From positions 1 through 55,592 of the forward strand of contig JAATFA010000077.1 of NCBI GenBank assembly GCA_015655445.1: a DNA stretch of 55,592 nt, read 5' to 3'. Positions 32,951 through 41,212 of the stretch are shown piece by piece. Position numbers and translations under genes: made by a program. How positions within the stretch are numbered: position 1 is the first letter of the stretch; every line of letters starts with the position of its first letter. Under the pieces are notes generated by a model, which worked only from the letters and a program-made list of their open reading frames with translations, was not told where the DNA came from and searched no databases. This DNA comes from Actinomycetales bacterium (GTDB lineage: Bacteria; Actinomycetota; Actinomycetes; Actinomycetales; Microbacteriaceae).

Positions 32951-35059
32951 TCAGTCCGCGAAGGTGTGCAACCACTCCATGCCCTCGGCCGCCCTGCGGC
33001 CCCCGACGAGATCGACGAACCGCTCCTCGAGGGTCGCCTCGCCGCGCACCTCGTCCATCGTGCCGGATGCGAGCACCGAGCCGCTCACGATGATCGCGAC
33101 GTGATCGCAGATGCGCTGGATGAGGTCCATGCTGTGACTCGAGAGCACGACCGTGCCCCCCGCGGCGACGTACCGCTGCAGGATCTCGGTCACGTTCGCG
33201 GCCGACACCGGGTCGACCGACTCGAACGGCTCGTCGAGCACGAGCAGCCGCGGCGAGTGGATCATCGCGGCGGCGAGCGCGATCTTCTTCGTCATGCCCG
33301 CCGAGTAGTCGGCGACGAGGCGGCCGAGAGCGTCCTCGAGCCCGAACGCGGAGGCCAGGTCGGCGCTGCGCTGCCGCACGGTGCGGTCGTCGAGCCCGCG
33401 GAGCACGCCGGAGTAATAGAGGAGCTGAGCGCCCGTGAGCCGGTCGAACAGGCGGAGCCGGTCGGGGAGCACGCCCATGATGCGCTTGGCGGCCGCGGGG
33501 TCGCGCCACACGTCGGCTCCGTGCACGACGACCGTTCCCGCGTCCGGGCGTAGCAGACCGGTGACCATCGAGAGGGTCGTCGTCTTGCCCGCGCCGTTCG
33601 GGCCGACGATGCCGTAGAAGGAGCCGGCGGCGACCGAGAGGTCGATGCCGGCGACGGCGACCGTCGAGCCGAAGCGCTTGAGCAGGCCGGTCACCTGCAG
33701 CACGGTCGGCGCGGAGGCGGGCGCTGCGCTGGGCGCGGAGACGGCGTCGGGCGCGGGCGTCTCGACGGAGGCTCCCGCCGAGACCGCGATCGAGGACTCG
33801 TCGACGGCGGGCGGTGTGGCGGACGTCCCCGCCTCGGTCGTCTCGCGCGCGGCCGCCGGCTCGGCGGTCTCCCCGGCGGTCGTGGGCTCGGTGCCCCGCC
33901 CGCGCGGGGCCGAGGTGCGTGTCGCCGTCGCCCGCGCGCGCGTCGGTGCGGCAGGCGCTGGGCGCGGCGAGGCGGAGGCGGCCGACGCCCCCCGCGCCGT
34001 CCTCGTCGCCACGGCGTCCGTCTCCGTCCGCTCGGGCGCCTGCCCGCCCGAGCTCGGCGCCGGTGCCGTGGCCTCCGCGGTCGTCGTCTCGGGAGCGGTC
34101 GCCGCCGGCGTGCTCCGCGGGGTCTTCGCGCCGGTCCCGCTCCGCGTCGCGGGGGCCCGGGTCGCGGCAGCCTCGGTCGTGGGGGCCTCCGTCGCGGGAG
34201 CATCCGTCGCGGGAGCGCTCCTGCCCACGGTGCCCTTCGCCGTGGCGCCCTCCGTGGAAGTGCCCTTCTCTGCAGACCCCTTGGCAGCGGACCCCCGGGC
34301 CGCAGTCCCCTTCGCCGCAGTGCCTTTCGCCGCGGTCCCCTTCGCCGCGGTCCCCTTTCCCGTGGCGCCCTTCGCGACGGCGCTCCGGCTTGCGGCGCCC
34401 TTCGCGGCGGCGGGCTTGGCCGCGGGACTTCTCGTGGCCCTCGGCGCGCGGCTCGCAGCATTGGCCGCAGGCCGGGCGGCGCCGGGCTCCCCCTCCTTGC
34501 CCTCCTCGCGCGCGGGCATGCCCGCTGCCTCCGCGGCCGCCGGAGCCGATCGCGACGCGCCGGCTCGCGTCGCCGAGCCGCGTGGCACCGACGCACGACC
34601 GCCGGATCGCGACGCGCTCGATCCACGTGCGGTCGTCCGCGATGCCGTGGCACGCGCCGTCGACTCGGACGGGACGGCGACGCCGGCCTCACGTGCGTCG
34701 GCCTCCGCACCCGCACCGCGTGCGTCGGCCTCCGCACCCGCGCCGCGCTCGCCGATCTCGGCCGGAGCGCTCGGCGCCCCCGCCGACGGCGCGTCCGCAC
34801 CCGCGTCCGGAGTCTCGGGCGTGCGGCTCCCGGTCGCCGCGCCCTCGGAGTCGGGTGCGGCGACGCCCTCGCCCCGGGTCGCGCGGGGGCTCCGCGGCGA
34901 GCCGGATCCGGACGAGCGCGGCGAGCGGGAGCCGGGGCGTGCACGGCTCGGGGCGGGCGTCCGCGTCCGGGCGGACGCTCCGTTCGGGGCCGGCGGAGCC
35001 GACGACGCGGTGTCGCTCGACTCCGGGCCTGGGGTGGGCGCGCCGGGGTCGGAGTCCAT
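32951..35059 (-). CDS. ABC transporter ATPase with ~450-residue low-complexity N-terminus
   Basis: 702 residues. Residues 1-~450 are almost only Ala, Pro, Ser, Thr, Gly, Arg, Glu and Lys, with AKGTA-type repeats at ~215-275 (AAKGTAAKGTAAKGTA), like histone-H1-type tails. An ordinary ATPase domain follows: LLKRFGSTVAVAGIDL, Walker A GPNGAGKTTT (~490), signature YSAGMTKK, Walker B LLVLDEPFESVD and H-loop SSHSMD. No membrane segment lies in the extension. The codons of the extension keep the genome's G/C-rich third position in this frame, and the repeats are in frame, so I accept the long form. A short form starting near GTG at the ATPase domain has no ribosome binding site. The permease at 30704 is the probable partner. 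Confidence 0.85.
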   Translation of the reverse strand: MDSDPGAPTPGPESSDTASSAPPAPNGASARTRTPAPSRARPGSRSPRSSGSGSPRSPRATRGEGVAAPDSEGAATGSRTPETPDAGADAPSAGAPSAPAEIGERGAGAEADARGAGAEADAREAGVAVPSESTARATASRTTARGSSASRSGGRASVPRGSATRAGASRSAPAAAEAAGMPAREEGKEGEPGAARPAANAASRAPRATRSPAAKPAAAKGAASRSAVAKGATGKGTAAKGTAAKGTAAKGTAARGSAAKGSAEKGTSTEGATAKGTVGRSAPATDAPATEAPTTEAAATRAPATRSGTGAKTPRSTPAATAPETTTAEATAPAPSSGGQAPERTETDAVATRTARGASAASASPRPAPAAPTRARATATRTSAPRGRGTEPTTAGETAEPAAARETTEAGTSATPPAVDESSIAVSAGASVETPAPDAVSAPSAAPASAPTVLQVTGLLKRFGSTVAVAGIDLSVAAGSFYGIVGPNGAGKTTTLSMVTGLLRPDAGTVVVHGADVWRDPAAAKRIMGVLPDRLRLFDRLTGAQLLYYSGVLRGLDDRTVRQRSADLASAFGLEDALGRLVADYSAGMTKKIALAAAMIHSPRLLVLDEPFESVDPVSAANVTEILQRYVAAGGTVVLSSHSMDLIQRICDHVAIIVSGSVLASGTMDEVRGEATLEERFVDLVGGRRAAEGMEWLHTFAD

Positions 35060-35306
35060 CCGTTCACCGTATCAAGGCGGGTGGAACGGGGGTTTCACTT
35101 TCCACGGGGTTCTCATCACGAAAAGGTGACAGGGGCCTGTGCGCACCTGCGCGGACACGCCCCTCCGGGGTAACCTGGAAGGGCACGTCGTCGTGCGCAG
35201 ACCGAACACCGAGCCGCGTTCGAGCGCAATCGCGACGCGAGCTCGGCCCCTCCGTCACCCTCACCCGGGCGAACGGCACGGGCGAGACAGGGAACAGGGA
35301 GCGATC

Positions 35307-35999
35307 GTGAGCACCCAGGTGGTGATCCTGGCGGCCGGGATGGGCAGCCGGCTGGGTCGCTCCATCCCGAAACCGCTCACGCGGCTCGCCGACGGGCGCA
35401 CGATCCTCGGGCAGCAGGTCGACAACATCCGCGCGGAGTTCGGCAGCGAGGCGCGCATCACGGCGGTCGTCGGATACAAGCTCGAGTCGATCGTCGAGGC
35501 GTTCCCCGACCTCTCCTTCGTCTACAACGAGCGGTACGACCAGACGAACACCTCGAAGAGCCTGCTCCGTGCCCTGCGCGAGTCCGGCTCGGGCGGCGTG
35601 CTGTGGATGAACGGCGACATCGTCTTCGATCCGGGCGTGCTCGCGCGCGTTCGCCCGCTCATGGCCGCGGACCGCTCCTTCGTCTGCGTCAACACGGCGC
35701 AGGTCTCGGACGAGGAGGTCAAGTACACGGTCGGGGCCGAGGGATACGTGGCGGCGCTCTCCAAGACGGTCGAGGGCGGACTCGGCGAGGCGATCGGCAT
35801 CAACTACATCTCGGCGGCCGACAAGCCCGCCCTCACCCGGCAGCTCGCCCGCGTCGCCGATCAGGACTACTTCGAGCGTGGCATAGAGTTGGCGATTGAG
35901 CAGGACAAGCTGCGCATCGAACCGGTCGACATCTCGGACCTCTACGCCATAGAGGTGGACTTCGCGGAGGACCTGGAGAGGGCGAACCTCTTCGTCTAG
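35307..35999 (+). CDS. sugar-phosphate/choline-phosphate nucleotidyltransferase family protein
   Basis: 230 residues. The nucleotidyltransferase signature VVILAAGMGSRLGRSIPKPL is at the N-terminus, with a metal-binding Asp in WMNGDIVFDP (~112). The fold and size match LicC/IspD-like cytidylyl- or nucleotidyl-transferases that activate a small phosphate (phosphocholine, glycerol-phosphate or sugar). GTG at 35307 is preceded by GGGAG, 6 nt away. It begins a plus-strand cluster with a Wzm/Wzt-type exporter 40 nt downstream, so it probably makes an activated precursor for a surface polymer. The substrate is inferred only at class level. Confidence 0.88.
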   Translation: MSTQVVILAAGMGSRLGRSIPKPLTRLADGRTILGQQVDNIRAEFGSEARITAVVGYKLESIVEAFPDLSFVYNERYDQTNTSKSLLRALRESGSGGVLWMNGDIVFDPGVLARVRPLMAADRSFVCVNTAQVSDEEVKYTVGAEGYVAALSKTVEGGLGEAIGINYISAADKPALTRQLARVADQDYFERGIELAIEQDKLRIEPVDISDLYAIEVDFAEDLERANLFV

Positions 36000-36038
36000 C
36001 CCGCGGGGCCGCGGTGCGACCCCTGACGAAGGACACGC

Positions 36039-36851
36039 GTGACGGCGACCGTATCCGAGCGATCGACGTGGACGTCGGTCGGCCGGTACCGACGCTCCCT
36101 GTGGCTGCTCACGACGCGCGACCTCAAGGTGCGCTACTCGACGTCGGCCTTGGGCTACCTGTGGTCGATCATCGACCCGCTCATCATGTCGGCGATCTAC
36201 TTCTTCGTCTTCACGGTCGTCTTCCACCGCGGCGTCGGGCACGAGCCGTACATCGTCTTCCTGCTGACCGGGCTCATGCCGTGGACATGGTTCAACGGAT
36301 CGGTGTCGGAGGCGACGCGCGCGTTCAGCCGCGAGGCGAAGCTCATCCGGTCGACGAAGCTCCCCAGCACGATCTGGATCGTGCGCGTGGTGCTCTCGAA
36401 GGGGATCGAGTTCCTGTTGAGCTTCCCCGTCATCGCGGTCTTCGCCGTCGGCACGCTCCTGACCTCGACGCCGGCCGTCCTGCATCGCGAGATCGCGCTG
36501 CTCCCGCTCGCGCTCGTGCTCGAGGCCGTGCTGAGCCTCGGCGTCGCGCTCATCGTCGCGCCGCTCGTCGTCTTCTTCAAGGATCTCGAACGCGCGACGA
36601 AGCTCGGCCTGCGCTTCCTCTTCTATGCCTCGCCGATCATCTACGGCGTGCACGACCTGCCGGCGCGACTCGACACGTGGGCGGCGTTCAATCCCATGTT
36701 CGGGATCCTCTCGCTCTACCGGAGCGTCTTCTTTCCGCAGGAGCTCAACTGGGAGATGGTCGCCGTCGGATCGGGCATGACGGTGCTGCTGTTCGTCGTC
36801 GGCCTCATCGTCTTCACCCGGTCCGAGCGCGCCGTGCTCAAGGCGATCTGA
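36039..36851 (+). CDS. polysaccharide/teichoic acid ABC exporter permease (Wzm/TagG type)
   Basis: 270 residues with six membrane segments. Typical ABC-2 features: RRSLWLLTTRDLKVRYSTSALGYLWSIIDPL read in two parts, then PYIVFLLTGLMPWTWFNGSV and LPSTIWIVRVVLSKG. These match O-antigen/teichoic acid exporters. GTG 36039 has AAGGAC upstream. It overlaps the ATPase gene by one base (TGATG). Together with the nucleotidyltransferase upstream and the CDP-glycerol phosphotransferase-like gene ~8 kb downstream it suggests export of a glycerol-phosphate-containing cell-wall polymer. Confidence 0.93.
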   Translation: MTATVSERSTWTSVGRYRRSLWLLTTRDLKVRYSTSALGYLWSIIDPLIMSAIYFFVFTVVFHRGVGHEPYIVFLLTGLMPWTWFNGSVSEATRAFSREAKLIRSTKLPSTIWIVRVVLSKGIEFLLSFPVIAVFAVGTLLTSTPAVLHREIALLPLALVLEAVLSLGVALIVAPLVVFFKDLERATKLGLRFLFYASPIIYGVHDLPARLDTWAAFNPMFGILSLYRSVFFPQELNWEMVAVGSGMTVLLFVVGLIVFTRSERAVLKAI

Positions 36852-37624
36852 TGACGGCGACCTCCCGCGTGCCCGCCCCGCCCGCGTCCGGCGACGCCGT
36901 CATCTCGGTGCGCGACGTCGGCATCCGCTTCCGGCGCAACCGGCGGGCGCGCCGCAACCTCAAGGACCTCTTCTCCGCGCGTCACCGCCGTACGCGCCCG
37001 GGTGAGTTCTGGGCGCTGCGGCACGTGTCGTTCGACGTGCACCCGGGCGAGGCCATCGGCGTCGTCGGCCGCAACGGCCAGGGCAAGTCGACGCTGCTCA
37101 AGCTCGTCGCCGAGGTCATGCTCCCGGACGAGGGCAGCGTCCATGTGCGTGGGGGCGTCGCACCGCTCATCGAGATCACCGGCGGCTTCGTGGACGACCT
37201 GAGCGTGCGCGACAACGTCTACCTCGCCGCGGGCCTGCACGGGATGTCGCGACGGGAGATCGACGAGGCGTTCGACGAGATCATCGCGTTCGCGGAGATC
37301 GGCGACTTCGTCGACACGCCCTACAAGCACCTCTCCTCGGGCATGAAGGTGCGCGTCGCGTTCGCCGTCATCTCGCGGCTGGAGGAGCCGATCCTGCTCG
37401 TGGACGAGGTGCTCGCCGTCGGCGACCGGGCGTTCCGGGAGAAGTGCTACGCGCGCATCGAGGAGCTGCTCGCAGGCGGACGCACGCTCTTCTTCGTCTC
37501 GCACAGCGAGAAGGACCTGCGCCGCTTCTGCGAGCGCGGCCTGTACCTCGACAAGGGCGCGCTCAAGCTCGACGGCCCCATCAGGGACGTCATCGACCGC
37601 TACAACGCCGACTACTCCTCGTGA
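36851..37624 (+). CDS. polysaccharide/teichoic acid ABC exporter ATPase (Wzt/TagH type)
   Basis: 257 residues. The Wzt/TagH-specific N-terminus is present (VRDVGIRFRRNRRARRNLKD, EFWALRHVSF), with Walker A VVGRNGQGKST, signature LSSGMKVRVAF, Walker B ILLVDEVLAVGD and the H-loop VSHSEKDL. It stops shortly after the ATPase domain, so it lacks the C-terminal glycan-binding domain found in some Wzt proteins. That fits exporters coupled to chain completion in other ways. It is translationally coupled to the permease. Confidence 0.94.
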   Translation: MTATSRVPAPPASGDAVISVRDVGIRFRRNRRARRNLKDLFSARHRRTRPGEFWALRHVSFDVHPGEAIGVVGRNGQGKSTLLKLVAEVMLPDEGSVHVRGGVAPLIEITGGFVDDLSVRDNVYLAAGLHGMSRREIDEAFDEIIAFAEIGDFVDTPYKHLSSGMKVRVAFAVISRLEEPILLVDEVLAVGDRAFREKCYARIEELLAGGRTLFFVSHSEKDLRRFCERGLYLDKGALKLDGPIRDVIDRYNADYSS

Positions 37625-37726
37625 GCGGGGCTCTCGCGGGCGGGACGAAGCCCTCGGCAACGCGTGCGAGATCACTGGGCATCCGCCTCCTCGCGCCGTG
37701 ACCACAGGCACGTCGGGGAGACTGGG

Positions 37727-38518
37727 ATGGTGACGACTGCGCGCCCCTCCCGCCTGCCCGATCCGGCTGAGCTCGTGCTGCCGCCGTCCGCGCCGGGGGA
37801 CGGGCAGGCCGCACCCCCGAGCCCACGCCTGCTCGGCGCGATCGACCGCTTCCTCGGCGTGCAGCGACCCGTCGTGCTCGCGCACGTGCGCGCGACGCGC
37901 AGCCGGCACCCCGAGGCGGATCCGGAGACGATCGTGCGGCTCCTCGAACGCCACTACGTCGTCGCCGTGACGAGCGGCGGCGCCGCCGTCGGCGCGAGCT
38001 CGGCGGTTCCCGGGATCGGCATCGCCGCCTCCCTCGCCCTCTCCGGCGCGGAGACGGTCGGCTTCCTCGAGACGAGCGCGCTGTTCGCCCAGTCCGTCAC
38101 CGAGGTGCACGGCCTCGTCGTCACCGACCCCGAGCGCGCTCGCGCCCTCGTGCTCACGATGATGCTCGGAACCGCGGGAAGCGACCTCGTGCGCCAGCTC
38201 GCCGGGCAGGTCGTCGGGACCGGGCCGGCGCGCAGCGCCTTCTGGGGCGAGCTCATCGTCTCGAACCTGCCGCAGCAGACGATCGGGCCGATCGTCGACC
38301 GCCTCGGCAAGGCGTTCGTCCGCCGCTTCGCGACGCGTCAGGCGGGCAGCGTCATCGGGCGTGCGATCCCCTTCGGCGTCGGCGCGGTCATCGGCGGCGT
38401 CGGCAACCACGTGCTCGCACGCCGCATCGTGACCGCCTCGCGCACGGCGTTCGGGCCGGCTCCCGCGGCCTTCCCCGCGGAGCTCGCGCCGCGCGTCCGG
38501 CTGCCGCGCGGGGCCTGA
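37727..38518 (+). CDS. conserved actinobacterial-type protein of unknown function (EcsC-like)
   Basis: 263 residues with a Gly/Ala-rich hydrophobic core: GGAAVGASSAVPGIGIAASL, then LSGAETVGFLETSALFAQSV, and near the end GRAIPFGVGAVIGGVGNHVL. The pattern recalls EcsC-family proteins, but I am not sure of the family. The first ~60 residues are polar (ARPSRLPDPAEL). ATG 37727 has GGGGAG 7 nt upstream. It lies 102 nt after the exporter ATPase on the same strand. Role in polymer export is possible only by location. Confidence 0.75.
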   Translation: MVTTARPSRLPDPAELVLPPSAPGDGQAAPPSPRLLGAIDRFLGVQRPVVLAHVRATRSRHPEADPETIVRLLERHYVVAVTSGGAAVGASSAVPGIGIAASLALSGAETVGFLETSALFAQSVTEVHGLVVTDPERARALVLTMMLGTAGSDLVRQLAGQVVGTGPARSAFWGELIVSNLPQQTIGPIVDRLGKAFVRRFATRQAGSVIGRAIPFGVGAVIGGVGNHVLARRIVTASRTAFGPAPAAFPAELAPRVRLPRGA

Positions 38519-38609
38519 TCCGCCGCTCTCCTCCTCCCCAGAGCACGGGACGCGACCGTCCTCCACACTCCGGCGCGGGGTGTCGGGCCCCTCTCCTAGC
38601 GTGCGGGGC

Positions 38610-38882
38610 ATGGAGCTCCCCTATCGCGTACCGCTCGAGTTCGATCGCAGTCTTGCGCCCCGCCGCTACCGCATCGTCAACGTCGGAGGCGAGCCGCTCC
38701 GCGGCGTGACCGCGCTGCTGTCCGGCCCAGGCGTCATGACGGCTCTCCCCCCGACCGCGCTCGCGCCCGGTGCGTGGGTCGACCTCGCCATCCGAGGCCA
38801 GGACCTCGCGCGCAGCACCGTGCTCGTCGTGCGCTGGATCCGCCCGGACGGCCGGGAGTACCTGTGGCGGGTGAGCTTCTGA
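38610..38882 (+). CDS. small hypothetical protein, beta-sandwich-like
   Basis: 90 residues: MELPYRVPLEFDRSLAPRR, then alternating hydrophobic strands (YRIVNVGGEPLRGVTALLSG; VLVVRWIRPDGREYLWRVSF). No signal peptide or membrane segment is visible. It has no recognised family. The phrase 'NVGGEPLRGVTALLSGPGV' suggests an Ig-like strand pattern. It sits immediately before the divergent-convergent XRE gene (5 nt between their ends). ATG 38610 is the only clear start. Confidence 0.65.
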   Translation: MELPYRVPLEFDRSLAPRRYRIVNVGGEPLRGVTALLSGPGVMTALPPTALAPGAWVDLAIRGQDLARSTVLVVRWIRPDGREYLWRVSF

Positions 38883-38887
38883 TGCGG

Positions 38888-39187
38888 TCAGGACCGGCGC
38901 TGCTCGCGCTCGCGCACGTAGTCGGCGGCCGAGAAGCGACGCGCCTTCTCCGGCAGCATCTCGCCCGTGATGCCCCGCACGAGCTCGCCCGGATCGGTGC
39001 CGAGCACGGCGGCGATGCGCACGAGGGTGAGGAAGGCGGGGTTGCCGATGCCGCGCTCGATCTTGCCGTAGTTGGAGACGTTCATGCCCGCGAGGTGGGC
39101 GAGCTCCTCCTGGCTGAGGGCGAGACGATTGCGCTCCGCGCGGAGTCGCCGGCCGAGCTCGAGGCTGGCGGGAGCTCGCGCGGGCAT
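38888..39187 (-). CDS. XRE-family helix-turn-helix regulator (R-M controller candidate)
   Basis: 99 residues with a complete XRE helix-turn-helix: LGRRLRAERNRLALSQEELA and HLAGMNVSNYGKIERGIGNP, then FLTLVRIAAVLG. The size and placement, divergent from the type III mod gene with 123 bp between, resemble controller proteins of restriction-modification systems, but controllers are also found with other cargo and this one has a longer tail. An AT-rich -10-like TTTAAT lies at 39242-39247 in the shared intergenic region. The ATG at 39187 has GGAGG directly adjacent, so the precise start is less certain. Confidence 0.85.
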   Translation of the reverse strand: MPARAPASLELGRRLRAERNRLALSQEELAHLAGMNVSNYGKIERGIGNPAFLTLVRIAAVLGTDPGELVRGITGEMLPEKARRFSAADYVREREQRRS

Positions 39188-39310
39188 CCTCCATCACTAT
39201 CCGCCCCGACCTCGCGTCACCAGATGCCACAGCGCTCGTGTTTTAATGCACGATGGCGACGGCGTTCCCCCGATCGCCGCTCACGTCGCGCCCCCGATCG
39301 GAACCGCCCC

Positions 39311-41212
39311 ATGCCCAAGCCCCTCATCGAACGGCTCCCGGACGTCCTCCGGACCGGCCGGCGCCAGGCGCAGCAGGTCCTCGAGCAGATCGCCGGGCCG
39401 TACCGCGTGGCGCTGCAGACGCGAGAGCTCGTGCTGCCCCGCCGCGCGAGCGCGGGACTGGACCTGCCCCGGCCGGACGAGCCGTCCGCGCTCGACGGCC
39501 TCAACCGTCTCGTCTACGGGGACAACCTCCTCGTGCTCGCGGCGCTCCTCGCGGGCGACGACGAGCACGCGAGCCTGCGCGGCCGGGTCGACCTCGTCTA
39601 CATCGACCCGCCGTTCGACTCGAAGGCCGACTACCGCACGACGATCCGGCTGCCGGGCGGCGAGATCGACCAGCGGCCCGCCGTCGCCGAGCAGTTCGCC
39701 TACTCGGACAGCTGGAGCGAGGGGACGGCCTCCTACCTCGCCTCGCTCGCCCCGCGGCTCGTGCTCATGCGCGAGCTGCTCTCGCCGCGCGGCGCGATCT
39801 ATGTGCACCTCGACTGGCACGTGGGCCACTACGTGAAGCTCCTGCTCGACGAGATCTTCGGCCGCGAGAACTTCGTGCGCGAGATCGTGTGGAGCTTCGA
39901 CACGCGGTCCGGATACAAGAGCGCGGTCGACAACTGGATCCGCAGCCACGACACGCTCTTCTACTACGCACGCGACGCGCGCACGCGCTACTTCGCCAAG
40001 CAGCACCTGCCGTACTCGGAGGAGTACCTGCGCCGGTTCAAGAAGCGCGACGCCCAGGGCCGGCTCTACCGCGACGACCGGGGCAGCGGCGTGCGGCAGT
40101 ACCTCGACGAGCTCAAGGGCGTGTCGCTCAGCGACGTGTGCACGGACATCCCCTCGTTCCAGCAGAACGCGACCTCGAGCGAGTACCTCGGATACGCGAC
40201 GCAGAAGCCGAGCAGCCTGATCGAGCGCGTCATCCTCTCCTCCGCACCCGAGAACGGGATCGTCGCGGACTTCTACGCGGGGTCGGGCACGACCGCGGCC
40301 GCGGCCGAGCGCCTCGGGCGGCGCTGGGTCGTCTCCGACCTTGGAAAGCCCGCGACGATGGTCGCCCGCAAGCGCCTCGTCGACATGGAGGGCCGGCCGT
40401 TCCTCTACCAGGCCATCGGCGACTACCAGCTCGAGAACGCCCGTAGCGCGCTCGGACGCCGGTTCCGCATCGGCGACCTCGCGCGCACCGTGCTCGGCAT
40501 CTACGGCGCCGTGCCGATCCCCGGCTCCGACGGCGGAACGACCTCGCTCGGGCGCATCCCGGGCGAGAGCGCGCTCGTCTACGTCGACAGCCCGAGCCGC
40601 CTCACGACCCGGTCGACGCTCCTCCGCGCGCAGAGCCTGCGCGCGAGCGAGCTGGGCGGGTTCGACCGCGTCATCGTGCTCGGCTGGAACTTCGCCGCGG
40701 GCATCGCGCAGACCGTCGCCGCGCTCGCGGATCCGCGGCTCGAGGTGCGCATGATCCCCGCCAACCTGCTCGACGAGCTCAAGAAGCGCGGGCTCGAGCG
40801 TCTCGTGCGCGACGGGCGCGTGCGGTTCGCGAGCCTCCAGTACCTCGAGGCGCACCTCGAGGACGAGACGGACGGGGGACTCACGGTCGCGCTCGACAAC
40901 TACGTGCTGCTCGACCCGCACGCCCTCCCGCTCGACGAGGCCAATCGGCTCCGCGTCACGGAGGTCATGAACCGGGACCCGCTCGCCCTCATCGAGTACT
41001 GGGCGGTCGACCCGGACTACGACGGGGAGGTCTTCCGGTCGGTCTGGCAGGACTACCGCGGCAACGTCGCGGCCGACGCCGACCCGCTGCGCGTCGTGCG
41101 GCGCGCCCGTCTGTCCGCACCGACCTCCGCCGGGCGGCCGGTGTGCGTGCGCGCGGTCGACGTGTTCGGATTCGAGTCGGAGATCGTGCTCGAGCGCCGG
41201 GGGCGAACGTGA
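39311..41212 (+). CDS. type III restriction-modification methyltransferase (Mod)
   Basis: 633 residues. N-terminal motif IV LVYIDPPFDSKADY (DPPF 99-102) comes before motif I DFYAGSGTTAAAAE (320-333), the beta-class order of type III Mod proteins. The target recognition region should lie between them (about 200-310). A substrate-binding stretch (EYLGYATQKPSSLIERV) precedes motif I. It should methylate one strand of a short asymmetric site as the Mod2 part of Mod2Res1-2. ATG 39311 is accepted without a good ribosome binding site. The gene is coupled to res by a GTGA overlap. Confidence 0.95.
   Translation: MPKPLIERLPDVLRTGRRQAQQVLEQIAGPYRVALQTRELVLPRRASAGLDLPRPDEPSALDGLNRLVYGDNLLVLAALLAGDDEHASLRGRVDLVYIDPPFDSKADYRTTIRLPGGEIDQRPAVAEQFAYSDSWSEGTASYLASLAPRLVLMRELLSPRGAIYVHLDWHVGHYVKLLLDEIFGRENFVREIVWSFDTRSGYKSAVDNWIRSHDTLFYYARDARTRYFAKQHLPYSEEYLRRFKKRDAQGRLYRDDRGSGVRQYLDELKGVSLSDVCTDIPSFQQNATSSEYLGYATQKPSSLIERVILSSAPENGIVADFYAGSGTTAAAAERLGRRWVVSDLGKPATMVARKRLVDMEGRPFLYQAIGDYQLENARSALGRRFRIGDLARTVLGIYGAVPIPGSDGGTTSLGRIPGESALVYVDSPSRLTTRSTLLRAQSLRASELGGFDRVIVLGWNFAAGIAQTVAALADPRLEVRMIPANLLDELKKRGLERLVRDGRVRFASLQYLEAHLEDETDGGLTVALDNYVLLDPHALPLDEANRLRVTEVMNRDPLALIEYWAVDPDYDGEVFRSVWQDYRGNVAADADPLRVVRRARLSAPTSAGRPVCVRAVDVFGFESEIVLERRGRT

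Noticed and set aside
35139-35306. N-terminal extension of the nucleotidyltransferase
   Set aside because: The nucleotide-binding signature begins right after GTG 35307, which has a good ribosome binding site; the extension is Arg-rich and unlike the family.
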